This document shows positions 48,930 through 60,339 of a stretch of 64,000 nucleotides of DNA, piece by piece. The stretch's first letter is position 1; every line of letters begins with the position of its first letter. This DNA is from Phycomyces blakesleeanus NRRL 1555(-) (taxonomy: Eukaryota; Mucoromycota; Mucoromycetes; Mucorales; Phycomycetaceae): NCBI RefSeq assembly GCF_001638985.1, contig NW_017265140.1:1674001-1738000 (forward strand), given 5' to 3'. Below the pieces are notes generated by a model, which saw nothing but the letters and a program-made list of their open reading frames with translations, had not been told where the DNA came from and ran no database searches. Made by a program: the position numbers and the translations under genes.

Positions 48930-48985
48930 AAAGACCCAATGTCAAATGTCTGGATCAAATGCCCAGACCAAATGCCAACTATCCA
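48930..48985 (+). repeat. Subterminal short repeats of C'
   Basis: TCAAATGTCTG, TCAAATGCCCA and CCAAATGCCAA follow one another at roughly 15-bp spacing, about 0.55 kb inside the right terminus. This looks like a small transposase-binding array as in other CACTA elements; the role is inferred. Confidence 0.45.
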
Positions 48986-49009
48986 AGGCCGATTATTAGA
49001 GAACCTATT

Positions 49010-49440
49010 TTGAGATTTTTTTAATAAAATAAAATAAAAACCCATTTGTAAACTATTTCCCATGAACTATTTTTAAATAAAAGTACAAGAAGTATATTTT
49101 TTGATCAATCAAATAATGAAATTCAAATTGTAAATGGAGTACCCGTCCAATAAGATTGATACTTGCCAGAAGATAGTTGAGCTATCATCAGAAGATTGTT
49201 GAAATATACACCTTCTTGAATGAGTCCGAAACAAGAATAAATAGGCAATACACAAAATAAATGTAACGTTTTACTAGAAAAAAAAAACTTGGAATTCAAT
49301 TAAGGTTTCGGATATAATGAGATATAACAGAACTCTATGACCGCGCACAGACCCATTCTATCCATAGAATCTAGGTGTTTAATATTTAGTAGCTAGTTTT
49401 CCTATCATTCTGAGAATTGTTGTATAATATTCGGAATGTA
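49010..49440. other. Right subterminal region of C' without a gene
   Basis: AT-rich sequence between the repeats and the terminal inverted repeat. I see no coding content. Confidence 0.5.
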
Positions 49441-49505
49441 TTTCAAAAATCACACAGAATTTTACATCCTATCACGTATGGGAATCGGGCATTTTTTTTG
49501 CAGTG

Positions 49506-51022
49506 TCTTCTCTTGAATTCTTCAACACGGGATTTGTTGAGCCACAAGTCAGATTGAACACCAGTAAGAGCATAGGTGACAATTTTGGCAGGGCAATAAG
49601 AAACAGAGAAACCACGTCCGAGGAAAAGATCACTGTCTTTTTGAACAGTAGACATAATCCTATCAACTTCAATGGTATACTTCAGGGTAGAGACAGCAAA
49701 GTTCGTAGAGTTTCCAAACCGCAGGAAGTGTGTATCATCAGGATGGTTCAGCCGAGGATCGTGGCCACCATAAACCTGGAACGCATTGGCAAGTATTGAT
49801 CCATCCTTGGTGAAGAACTTCTCAAGGAGATACCAGTTCGGGGAGCCTTGGACTTTGACAACATCACCCACCCAGTAGTCCATTCTGTTTGAAGTGATCA
49901 TCGGGTGCTGGAGCAATGGGTTCTCCTTCCACTTTTCGCCTTGGTTGAGATTCAACCACTGGTTTTCTGTGAAGTCAGGAAGGGCCGAGATTTGAGATGA
50001 TTTTCCAGGACATGTCATGGTAAACTTGATGTAATCGGACGGTTTGTTCATCCAAAGTACATGTCGTTCATTGTCTTGGTTCACAACATCGAAACTGGCA
50101 GTAGGAAAAACAGGGATCTGGTTCTTTTTCTGCTTGTGATAGTTAATCACAGCATTTGGTGTCGGAAAATCTAGTGCTACTCCAGATTCTTCACGGACGT
50201 CCAAGACCATCTTCATGGCAAACATTATCTTCTTGATAGATCTTTCTGAGGCAAGATCTTCATTGCCGTAGAAGAGAGCATGTAAGATAAACTCTACTTT
50301 CGATTTAAACGGACGGGTGGGTCCAGTAAAAATGTCAGCAAAGTCATCGGGCCGGTACAATGTCTGTCTGCTGCTGTCTTCGTTTGAGTAGGCATTCATG
50401 GCATGAGAAAGAGATTGGAAGGTTCTCATTTCTGCTGCCATTCTAGCGATATGATCCTGGCTATCATATTCTACTCTGGTGTCCGTGTCTTCGTCATCAG
50501 TGGTCTCATCATAGTCATCTGATGAATCACTGTTCAGCAAAAAAAAACAGGTTATTATCTATTTCAATATTGCATTACTAATTTTTACTTACGATAGAAT
50601 GTGATCATCACTATATTCGTCTTCGTCAGAGATTTCATGGCCATATGTGTCCTGAGGGTTTTCAATAATAAATTCCATTGGGGCAGGTTCATTATTACTG
50701 TTCAGGTTGGTAGTGGCAGTGGCAGTGCTTGCAGAAGAAGAAGGGCCATCAAACATAGCAGGTCTAATGTTAAGGTATACTCAATTTCAGCTTTACATTA
50801 CATAGTATTTTTCATCCTACTTTTAGGATTAACTTACCTTCTTTTTAGAAGTTTCTCATACTCCCCCATTTCGTTTGGATGTTTTTTTGTATAATGTCTT
50901 CTGAGGCCTTGCAAGGACCCTAACACTCTTTCGGTTTCGCAGACGGTGCACACAAATGTTCGGTTGTCTGTAGCCGTCGGTGTGAGGAATGTGTTCCTCT
51001 TTGTTGTGAAGTGATTTTCCAT
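49506..51022 (-). pseudogene. Element C transposase, 5' part, cut off by C'
   Basis: Exons 51022-50838 (C2H2 finger: CTVCETERVLGSLQGLRRH), 50763-50593 (Ser/Thr/acidic linker) and 50529-49506. Exon 3 has an acidic stretch, then FILHALFYGNEDLASERSIK, NQGEKWKENPLLQHPM and SNRMDYWVGDVV, matching element B. Coding stops making sense after EEFKRR, where the minus strand enters CACTGCAAAA of C'. The joined length of both parts (185+171+1024+1788 bases) is divisible by three, and the frame continues across the join. The gene was therefore open when C' landed. Intact product would be about 1055 aa. Confidence 0.85.
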
Positions 51023-51750
51023 GTTTAAAAATCTTTGGAACGAAAGATGTAGAAAAGCATAAACTAATTCGAGGTACCATATCTTTAATCATGCAAAAAA
51101 TGACTGCTAAAAAAATCATGTGAAATAATGTGAGCTAATTTTTTTTTGTTTACTTGTTTCCTTCTTTTTCTTTTTTTTTCTCATGACTGAAAAGTAAGTT
51201 TCAAACGTAATCTAACAAGATGATAGCGTCCATCATACCGAACACCCTCAGTAAGTAATATATTTATTATGCCCTACTTCATATTGATACTAATATATAT
51301 TTTTTATTAGATTCTATGGAGATTCCAACATGAGATTGTATTAGGAAGTTACTTCAAACTATGCCAAGCTGTCTGTCGTGGTATTATAGGGTATCTACTC
51401 CTAACATAACTAAACAAGCAGTCTTTTCCTTTACTTTTGTTAATAACTTTACCCTCATCTCTTTAGGTAAGTCTCATATATCACTGTCTGTCTAGTATAA
51501 AAAGGTAATTTACTATATTATTTACTTCAAAGGTCATAACACTAATACTGTTTCTGTTTAATAGTCGTTCTTCTTTACTTTTACCATGTCTATCTCCCAA
51601 TCTATTGCATAAGAGAGGCTGCTACACTAGACTAGCTACTAGTATATAGAACGCGTAATCCTAGTACTATTTTTTATTGAAACCAAAATAAAAAAAAAAA
51701 TTTGAAACATTTTTTTTTTAAACATTTTTTGAAACTCTATAATTGCAATT
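51023..51750. other. 5' flank of the element C transposase
   Basis: No coding content recognised. On the + strand, 51251-51310 has intron-like borders (GTAAGT...TTATTAG, 60 bp) and further GTAAG/TAG pairs follow to 51590, again directed away from the gene. The signal is weaker than in C' or E. Confidence 0.35.
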
Positions 51751-51929
51751 ATTAGACCCCCCATTTTTCAGATTTTTTGTATCCATCCTTTTTTCCATTC
51801 ACGGTAAATTCGAGCGGACACTTCATATTCCGCTTTAGGAAATTTTAGTCAGGCCAACTTTAAATCTAGCTTGGACATTGAGTTTAAAAAAATCTCAGTG
51901 GGTGTGTAGGTGACTAAGAGAAATTCCGA

Positions 51930-52735
51930 CATTAAGATATTGCTGCACTTATATATGAGAAACAAGACAAGTACTTAATAAAAGAAACCTGCTTCTTCAT
52001 CAATATGTTAAAGAACATATATAAAAATATAATGATAATTTTTTAGATGTGTGTAAAAAAACCAAATTTTTAATAAAGTTTTATTAGGCTGCATATAACT
52101 TATGGAAAAAATAATCGTGGTGACCTTCATTGAAAAGAAATAATTATTTTGGGTGGGAACCTAAGATATTGGCTGTTATTCCAGTGTCGGTCATTAAAAA
52201 TGAATGTCCAGAGAAATCTTTAGAAATCCTCACCCCTTGATAATAATAATAATAATAATGATAAAATAACTTGGATAGTTATTATATCCGAGCCAATAGA
52301 GAATTACAACATGACTTTATGAATATGTACACCAAAAAACATGCTGAGATGAAAAATTGCTCTAAATATCCACATGTAACCATGAACCTTCACACAAGGG
52401 TATTCAGGGTCATTTCTCCAGTGAATGTTACTATTGAGGATAATCCCAATAATTGATATTTGGGGATTATATAAGTAGTGTGAGAATATGATATGTTAAG
52501 ATAGTTATAATAGATAGATTTAGCTACGTAGGTGTTGTGACTGTTAGAGCATCTGCTTCTAACATCCCTCTTGTTAGACTGAGCTTGTCGGTTGAAATTA
52601 TGGTTTCATTCTTAAAATATGGACATTGATAAGTTTGTTTGAAATTCTTGATTGAATTGCTAATTGGTTGCAGGCTATGTTTGGTACCGAAAATGTTTCT
52701 TGTTGTTGTGGTAGCTTTGGCAATACTGGTTAGGA
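51930..52735. other. Interval between element C and the retroelement remnant
   Basis: No gene recognised. A TAA/AAT microsatellite lies at 52240-52260. A tRNA-like stretch around 52540-52600 is discussed among the rejected items. Confidence 0.45.
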
Positions 52736-52739
52736 AGGA

Positions 52740-54677
52740 GTTTCAGTCTGTCTTCTGTCTGAGGTTTTCTTTGGGTGGTAATTGTGCGGATATGGCCTGG
52801 GCGTCACTCCTGCTGTTTAAAATTAAGGGTGTATTATTGAGAGCCGGGTGGACAGATGCGTTGTAGTGGTAGTTGGAGAGTTTATGAGGAAGATGGTTAA
52901 AGTATTTAAGGGCCATGTGGACCAAGGGAACATGGCTTAGAGTAGGTTGTTGGATATTGTGCTGGGATAAAGAATCATGTTTGTCAAGGGTGTCATTAAT
53001 GTCTCGCCTGAAGTGGCAAGGGGAAACAAGCATGGGCAAAGAATCACCAGCATCAATGGTAGAGTCAAAGAGATGAGTGGGTGTGGGGTAGACAGTGTTA
53101 AAAGTAATGGTCTTTTGTTATTTATTAAGTTTATTCTGTATGTCAGGGGAAAGTGCAGTGGTGGAAGTATTGATGATGTTGACGGCTTGATCAATGGCGG
53201 GCACCAACAAAGACAGAGACAAAGGTAAAGCAATGGTGGGGTGGCCAGGAGGGTGATAGACAATAGATGGGGGTGAATCGTGGATAATGCCACCAAGTGT
53301 AGATAGGTTGTTCCATCTGAGCAGAATGTTGTGATGAACGTTGTTGAGAACATGGAATGGAAGCAAGACACCAAAGATAGAAAGATAGGTGACACCTAGA
53401 GTGCAATGGGATTCGTTCATGATGGTGTGAAAGCGTTGTTTTTGGGAATGATCAATAGGTAGGCCAAGTTGGGCAACGATGTTGGACTTAATGATAGATA
53501 GGTTAGTGCCGGTGTTGATGAGAGCATCAAGAGTGAGAGGGCCGACTTGTATGATGGTAGTGGGGGACTGGCGAAGGGACAGGGAAGAAAGCAAGGGGAT
53601 AAGGGCATTGATGGTGGGAGGGTGAGAAAGATTCTGATAAAAGAATTGGGCTTGTAGGGAAGGTAGTGTGGTGCAGTCAGCTGAGGTGTCCGGAGAGATT
53701 GGTTGGGAAGGGGAAAGGGATAGAGGTTGTGAAATGGTGGCAAGGTGGCTGATTTGAGGTGAAGAATACTGGGATTGATGCCAGGTGGAGTGATTGCTAG
53801 ATTGTTGTCATGGGTTGGGTGGAGAGGAAAAGTGTGTGTGACAATTGATTGTTCAGTGACCAGCAATCCAGTAGTAATCGCAGATGGGGAAGCCTTCTTT
53901 GGTGTAGGCTCAGAGGAGAGGGCAATCAGTAGATTGTTGGTGTTGTTGGTGCTGTTGTTGTTGGTACTGAGATTGTTGCTGATGTTGGTTTTGTTTGTGT
54001 GGACGATTAGTGTTGAATGAAACGTGCAAAGCATCAATGTCCATGGGTGTGGGCTGGTAAGAATCAGTGCATTGTTGCTCGATGTGTCATTTGGCCAGTG
54101 TGAAGTCAAAAAGTCAGGCATGGCTTTCAAGTTTGATGGCTTCAGAGACAGGGGCAGAAAGGTCAGCAAGAATGATAGAGCTGAGGGTGGTACGCATGGG
54201 GACAGAGTCGAGGGACTGGATGAACAAGGTGACTTGTTCATCAGCAGAGTATTGAGTAGAAAGTAAAGAGTTGAGATGTTTCCAAGTAGCAGCAAATTCG
54301 GTGATAGTTTGGTCAGATAGTTTACAAAGTTGGCAAAGCTGACATAGAGTGTGGTGGTTGTTGATGGCAGAGGGAGTGGCCCAGTGGTCCAGAAGAACGG
54401 GCTCCAGCAGGGTCCAGGAGGAGCGAGTGGTGTCGGGTAGTGTGGTGAGCCACATGCAAATGGGAGGGGGCATGTACTTGCGAAGGACTTTGGTGCAGGC
54501 GTCCAGCGGGGCATTGACAGCAGCGGCCTCAAGTTTGAACTTGCGAAGCCAGAGACAAAGGTCGAGGACATTGAAGAGAGAAGACGTGTCAATACACTTG
54601 ACATTTTCCGTGATACGCCATAAAGTAAAGGATGTATCAGTAGTGGGGGTAGGGATGGGCAGAGGAATGGGAGACAT
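52740..54677 (-). pseudogene. LTR-retrotransposon gag-protease remnant (Ty3-like)
   Basis: Gag is best read at 54677-54114. It has a capsid-like region: FNVLDLCLWLRKFKLEAAAV, then KYMPPPICMWLTTLP, SSWTLLEPVLLDHW and TITEFAATWKHLNSLLSTQY. Beyond that, several stops interrupt a Gln/His-rich stretch and a damaged zinc knuckle (FPICDYYWIAGH). A retropepsin-like segment at 53594-53118 has the active-site motif as INTGTNLSIIK where DTGA/DSGA is normal, so the catalytic Asp is lost. Sequence like the region before reverse transcriptase runs to about 52740, but no reverse transcriptase or integrase is present. Ty3-type is inferred from the gag layout. This is GC-richer than the surroundings. Leader with a minisatellite lies upstream at 54799-54998. 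Confidence 0.65.
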
Positions 54678-54798
54678 GTCTTTGGGTTCGGAGTCAGAGG
54701 AGCAAATGGATTGGGATTTGTGCCAAGCAGTGAAGGATGACAGGATGTATGTGACAAAGAAAGAAGGAGATCGAAAACGTTAGTAGTAAAGAGCAAAG

Positions 54799-54998
54799 GT
54801 GTAAGGAATCAGAGAGTAATGGTGTATGGAATCAGATAGCAATGGTGTATGAAATCAGAGAGCAAGAGTATACAGAATCAGAGAGCAAGGGTGTACGGAA
54901 TCAGAGAGCAAGGGTGTACAGAAGCAGACAGAAAAGAGTGTACAGAAGCAGAGAGCAATGGTGTATGAAAGCAGAGAGCAAGAGTATATAGACACAGA
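54799..54998. repeat. 23-bp minisatellite in the retroelement leader
   Basis: About eight copies of a unit like GTGTATGGAATCAGAGAGCA, with small variations and one unit slightly longer. It lies between the gag start and the possible primer-binding region, so it is probably part of the untranslated leader. Confidence 0.8.
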
Positions 54999-55034
54999 GG
55001 GCCAGTAAGGAATCAGAGGACAGGAACAGGGATC

Positions 55035-55400
55035 AGAGAACTGGTAGTCTCACCATGTTGTGTGCCAGACGTGGCACAGTGGAGGTACAAATAGTAAGAG
55101 AAGTGAGTTCAATAATAAGAAAAAGATAGTCTTTATTGATTAATATTTTGAATGATATTTATACTATTTGTTAATTGCTAATTGCTATATAAGTGTTCAC
55201 TATGAATGAAATTGGTGTGGCCGCTACTAATAGTAGTGAATATGCCACTAATTTATTTTAATTAACCAATCAAATTGGTTCTAGATTTTGGTAAAAATAT
55301 TAAAAAAAGGTGAAAAAGATAAAGTTGTATTTAAGAGCAAAAAAACATAATAGAAACGTCTTTTTTTTACATATATATCATATAGAGAGTATAATACCTT
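55035..55400 (-). repeat. Possible 5' LTR end and primer-binding region
   Basis: On the minus strand a sequence ends GTCTGGCACACAACA and is followed at once by TGGTGAGACTACCAG. A repeat ending in CA followed by TGG is the usual LTR to primer-binding-site junction. The upstream stretch has a TATATAAG box and AATAAA. I found no second copy downstream of gag, so this is a suggestion only. Confidence 0.35.
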
Positions 55401-55827
55401 GATTTATTTATTTTTTATTTGAAATCGTAAAACTTTTTTTTTGTCTCATTGTCAAGATTGTTGTATTTTGCCAATACCACTAATCAATATGGCAGACCAA
55501 CTAACTTTCTCACTAATTTACTTAGAGTGCGGGATTTAAATTGATTTTTTTATCTTTTATTTTGCTTTAATTTTTACTTTGCATTTTTTTTCCTTTTTAT
55601 TGCAAATGGACATCATCTTAAAAAATAATTTTAAGATGAAAAAGATGAATCTCTATAGCTACTTTATACATCTACTTTGCATGACTTATTTTCTTTTAAT
55701 TTTTCTTTAATTTAACTTGTTAAAATAAAAATATATTTAAATTATTGAAATAGAAACAAAGGTTCTTTTTATTGTTTATGGGTATATTAAAGAAAGAAGA
55801 GATAAAAAAATGGGTATAATGGGGTAT
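55401..55827. other. AT-rich interval, no gene recognised
   Basis: Between the possible LTR and the end of the divergent Tnp2 gene. It contains two CACTAAT motifs near 55490 and 55520 but no convincing terminus. Confidence 0.45.
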
Positions 55828-58800
55828 TTACAGTTTGATATGGCTTAATTTTCCAGCAGTACTTTTCATATCTTCATTAAATATATAATATGGAGCAACT
55901 ACTTTATATTTCTTTGAGTCCATAGCGGTTTGGACTAAGCCGACTTGATTTTGGATATCATTTATACTAATTACTGCTAATCTTTGGTATATAGAAGTTG
56001 CTTCTAGAGTTACAACTGGAATGGAATTGTTGTAGTCAGCGGCTGAGTGATCATTCATAACACTTACCAACACAAGTAACTGCCTGCAGTTTTCATTATG
56101 AGGTGAGATGTTATGTCAGAAATAAAAAATAACAGACCCAATAAACAAGTGGGTTTTGCTGAGATTTAAATAGAGTAATTAGAAACTTTATTCTATAGGA
56201 CATTTCTTTACGACAAACTTACTTTTGGTATATGGCATAAAATTTTATGTAATGATTGTCTCGACAGAATTCTGATCACTTTCTTCTGTACATCTCCAAA
56301 CTATATACATGGCTACCGATTAATGCGCACGCTGCTATCTGAACTGTGTTCATGATATATTGTGGATCGGTTTGCTGTGAATTAGATCAGATATAAAAGG
56401 TTTGTAATTCCTTGGTAAATGTGGGTATGTTGGTGAATTCTTGTATATAGGGTATAGTTTCGAACGGACTCCAGAGTTGATGATCATAATTGTAGGGAGA
56501 GAGAGATGAAAGTTCCAGGAAGTCGTCCAGAGATGTCCTTGTGGGTATAATTGGATTCACCAATTCATCGAAATCTACCGAGCAGTTCAGATAGCCACGG
56601 ATCGCTAGTCGCTCCACCAAGTTGCCCGCGTTTTTTCCACTGAAAACCTTACTTTTGATCAACTTAGAATATCTGTCAATTGTTCATTCTATGGATCTGG
56701 TACTGTACACCCTTAAATTACCCATCTTTCTTGTGATAAGACCAATATGGGTAATGTAATGGTTTACGGGAGAGAAGACTCTGACTGATAGATTTTTTCT
56801 GTAATCTCAGAATCCAGAAACTGATGCCAAATGTTGAAATTGCTATTAAAAAAGAAAGTAAGCATTATTTTCAAATAATAAAGTTTCAAAGCTCATTTCA
56901 ACTTACTTTTCCATTTCCACTATCATATTCTCATTTAAATTCCACTGCAAGCATATAGAGCAACCTTTTACCAGAGCCAGGAGTGCCTTTCGAGTTGTTT
57001 GTCTTGTAAACAGAGGAACCAGCAGAGTGGAGATAACATACAAAAGGAAATCAATATAATCGATTGCCCTTACGCCTTCCCTCTTGTCAATAATATTATC
57101 CCAACTGCCTTGGAAGGATACAGGTATGTTGGATCTAGAATACTGGATTTGTCTACCTGCCAGCTTAACATCACTTTCCTTCAGAGAGAAGGTATATCTA
57201 TCTTTCAGGAAATGACTTCCGTCTTCACTCTTTGGCCAGTAAGCTTCCAATGATTCAGTGTTGGAAAGTACAACTAGTTTGTAGATAAGTTTGCCTATTC
57301 CATGACCAATTAAATGCATCTCATCAAGTCCATAGAAGCAAGATCCACTAAAGGTGGGCAATCGGGCAAAAATGTTTGCCTCTTTAATACCGGTAGCCTA
57401 TAAAATTTATATTAATATACAATTCTTTTTTTTGCTATAGTATACTTACTTTTTTACCTCCAACAAAGTCGTCCTTTGTTCTCAAAGTGGCACAACGGTC
57501 CTGGTAGTATTTCCCTTTACCGTGGGGAGGGCTGACGCCTTCTACCTCGCATATCCGGCAACCTTTGTTAGACATGTGACCAGTGTGGTGACAAAATTGG
57601 GTAACCTATTTTTGCTCAAAATGGTGAGTTGCTTTCTCCTTAGTTTTTCTTTAACTCACTTGAGGAATGTCACCAGAGGCCATGACCATGTGAACTTTGG
57701 CTTTAATCTGCTCGCCATTGAACTTTTTGATGATCAACCCATGTTTTCCTAAGCTACTTATTTCGTCTATAATAGGCAATAAGAAAGAGTCAAGATCTTT
57801 GGGCTTTCCAGGTATAATCGCAAGTTGGATGAGGTATTCATCGGTACATCTTGACACAAAAAAAAAGATAAGTCTAAGATAACCCATGTATAAAAAATCC
57901 TTTTATGTTTTGCACTAATTATTCCCTAATTTCAGGGTTATAGTTTAATACCATTACATGCACAATAGTCAATTGCTGTTTCGATTTTTCTTGGTTTACA
58001 AAACCATCAAGAAACAGAGCAATTGCTATGTCATTGGGGGAATCAAAGAGCTGCTGCTCTTTTAGAGTTTTATACTCTTCACCATCAAAATAATCAGATA
58101 TTTCATTTGAAATAGATTGCCTGTTGGCCCTGCATTGCAGCTTTGCTCTTGTCTTGTCGTTACCAAGAAGTCTTGCCAGTTGGTCGCCAATTGACATCAT
58201 GATGTTTACTGGTACCAAAGAAGAGTCACCATCGATCTCCTTGTATCTGTAGGCCTTGCAAATGGAGCATTTGTCTTCATCCTTGGTGATGTCAAAGAGC
58301 AAGCAAACATTCTCACAAATGTCGTACTCATAAGACTTCAGGTCAGTCTTGCTTTTGATGAGCGTGTTGACAGGCCCAGCATACAAGATTTTTGGGTTGT
58401 ATTCTAATGTTTGAACATTTTAGTTAACTTTCTAGAATATCTAAAGGAAATTCGAATTGAACATACCTTCTTTGAGCTTGTCATTATTACGAATGACTGT
58501 GTTCAGAAGATCTACAAGTAGACTATGCAGATCTGTAGAAACCCCAAAATCGGTTACAAGATTGTTCAAGCAAATACTGAATAACTCGGATGTCATGAAG
58601 ATATTGTTGTTGTAGATATGTCCTTGGTCACCAGCTTCAAAGTTGCAAGATGCTTTAAAGATTCTTGACTGGAAAGGATCAAATGGAACTGTAACAGGCA
58701 ATTAGGGTTATAAATATTTATGTTTGGAAAGTGTGTACTAAATTATTTCAAATACATACCATCTTCTAGATTTGTTTGTGCTGAAGCAGATTGCACAACT

Positions 58801-58961
58801 GGTTCTTGTAAGTTCTCTTTAGCAACAGGAGTATTGACTGTTTTGTGAATACGCTTGTGATTGTGAAGTTGCTTGCTAGTAGGGTAAGTCAAGCTACAGA
58901 AATTGCATTCAAAAGAAGGCAAGTCAGTAGAACTTCTGGTTCTTTTGTTTGAATAAGACAT
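55828..58961 (-). pseudogene. Divergent Tnp2 (transposase_21-like) transposase, decayed 3' half
   Basis: Exon 1 58961-58760 has a C2H2 finger (CNFCSLTYPTSKQLHNHKRIH). Exons 58688-58467 and from about 58410 follow; the latter has CSICKAYRY and ALFLDGFVNQEKSKQQ. Then IPGKPKDLDSFLLPIIDEI and MASGDIPQ, the Tnp2 core. A further exon (about 57592-57450) reads NKGCRICEVEGVSPPHGKG with the GH...GC-x2-C element. Next FYGLDEMHLIGHGIGKLIY and DYIDFLLYVISTLLVPLF (57361-56903). Downstream pieces (56662-56387, 56073-55828) are separated by stops and frameshifts, and the join near 57900 is damaged. This lineage is closer to the classical Tnp2 order than A, C', E and F and has a C2H2 instead of the C-x-C-x2-C first exon. 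Confidence 0.75.
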
Positions 58962-58969
58962 TAGTAAGG

Positions 58970-59890
58970 TTGAAAAAAGGGTAGTATATGAAAGTTAAAA
59001 TAAAAAAGAGGTATTTTAATCTTGAATGAGATTGAAAGCTCCCCTTTTTATATTTTTTTGAGTTCATAAGCGTGGTTTGTTGATGTTGTAAATGAGTATC
59101 AATTACTGCTTACTTTGAGAGTAAGACTGAAGGATAATATAATAGTCTCAGGTATTTCACTTCGCCAGATATGTCTTTAAGATATTATTCTATGCGCAGA
59201 TCATCATACCCATAATTGATTATTAGTTATCATGTATTAATTATTATTATCACAATAGCATAGAATATATAAGTACACATACATTATATCTATGGTATTG
59301 TTATATTTCACTTATATATCTCATTTATTATATGAATACTTAATTGAGAGACTACAACTACAATTGATAAACATTATGAAACATCACCCGAGTATCTGGT
59401 CGGAATACTAAAATATTACCAATAGCATAAATGGTCTTCTTTACCAAAAATTTTGGATTGATATGACTTGAGAAGTATCAGAACAATTGGTCTCTCTAGA
59501 TTTTCCCGAAAGAATAATACTTCTGCAAGATGACTCATTGTAATAAAGTTTATTTAGGTATGTTCTAAAACATAAATCAGAAAACATATAAACTCTGTTA
59601 TGCTCTACTTTTATTTTGATATAAGCAATTTATATAAGTTCTTATTGATTATTTTGTCTATATTTTATTTGTTAATTTCTTGTTTTTGCTTCTTGTTTTG
59701 AGAGGAATATTCAATTTTCTATAGAAAGCAAAAAGAAACCAATCTTATAGCTTTAATTATAAAGTCTGTATCAATTGGATGTTCAGGTTTAACGGATTTT
59801 ATATGTTTATCTATCCCAACATATATTAGCTGTCTTTATTTTCATTATTTTTTATTTCTTCCTTTCTCTTTTATAGTCTTTAAACCATCT
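58970..59890. other. AT-rich interval, no gene recognised
   Basis: Separates the divergently oriented Tnp2 copy (-) and the small gene at 59898 (+). It may be their shared 5' flank. No further feature seen. Confidence 0.5.
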
Positions 59891-59897
59891 ACTTAAT

Positions 59898-60335
59898 ATG
59901 AATAGCCAATTGGACATTAATATGTTAAACACAATTAGAATTGTTATTCGTGAGAAACTGGCTGATATCCACACTTCAGTTGCTAGAATTGATGAAAATG
60001 TTGCTAATCAACAACAGTTTATAAGACAGACTTTTAACACAGACAGAACTAGTAACGTCCATAGAGATAAGAATAATGGGTTTAGCAACTGTTTTGAATA
60101 TTCATAAATTTTATTCAAAGATGTCATCAAACAATCTGCAATCAAAAGACAAATGGAATACCTAGTAAGCCATCCTGATGACAGAGGCGTAAGACATATA
60201 ACTGTAACAATGAATGAGACACATATGGGGTTCATACCTCGAGGAACAAACAAGACCCCAAGTGACACTGCAAGAATCAATGCATTGATTAACTCCCTCT
60301 GGAAAAAACAAAAAGGGACAGATGTAAATATATAA
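59898..60335 (+). pseudogene. Small accessory-like gene with one in-frame stop
   Basis: Starts MNSQLDINMLNTIRIVIREK with a helical repeat (DIHTSVARIDENVANQQQFI), reaches a TAA at 60105-60107, and continues in the same frame as HPDDRGVRHITVTMNETHMG and GTNKTPSDTARINALINSLW to 60335. It lies divergent to the Tnp2 copy at 55828-58961 and could be the accessory gene of that element. I do not recognise a domain. The stop is the only visible lesion. Confidence 0.4.
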
Positions 60336-60339
60336 GGAG

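Larger units (their letters stand above)
40523..49505. mobile_element. CACTA-like (Tnp2) DNA transposon C', inserted in element C
   Basis: Left terminus CACTGCAAAAAAATGCCCG from 40523. The right terminus read inward from 49505 is the same with one extra A. The inverted match runs about 48 bp with one indel and one clear mismatch. The 3-bp duplication TCT flanks it at 40520-40522 and 49506-49508. Length 8983 bp, of which 2.5 kb is nested MULE-2. It contains the Tnp2 gene on + (starts 40782), the convergent accessory gene on - (47818-46538), a spliced-looking tract (48224-48738) and subterminal repeats. The near-perfect TIRs and intact host frame suggest a recent insertion. Confidence 0.95.
38431..51920. 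mobile_element. Element C (B-family C2H2 transposase) split by element C'
   Basis: Outer host of the nest. Long imperfect inverted repeats mark its ends. CTTAGTAATACACACCTACTG at 38431-38451 pairs with 51896-51920 read backward (CTTAGTCACCTACACACCCACTG in part). GATGGTACAAAAATCTGAAA at 38619-38638 pairs with 51765-51789 read backward, followed on both sides by TGGGGGG. The exact termini and target duplication were not resolved. Without the 8.98-kb C' and one TCT the element would be about 4.5 kb. It carries one minus-strand gene, with a 5' part at 51022-49506 and a 3' part at 40519-38732. Confidence 0.75.

Noticed and set aside
40523..49505. Inverted 48-bp duplication at 40.5 and 49.5 kb as the scar of an inversion with staggered breaks
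   Set aside because: Both halves of the element C gene keep the same strand, and the copies begin with CACTG and are flanked by TCT on both sides. A transposon insertion explains all of this; an inversion would flip one half.
52530..52610. tRNA-Arg-like stretch (TTAGAGCATCTGCTTCTAAC)
   Set aside because: The B box is poor (GGTTGAAATTA) and the acceptor strands do not pair; at most a decayed tRNA-derived repeat.
53417..54796. A 459-codon Pro/Ser/Leu-rich minus-strand ORF
   Set aside because: It overlaps gag in another frame, has the skewed composition expected from a shifted reading of GC-richer DNA, and shows no domain.
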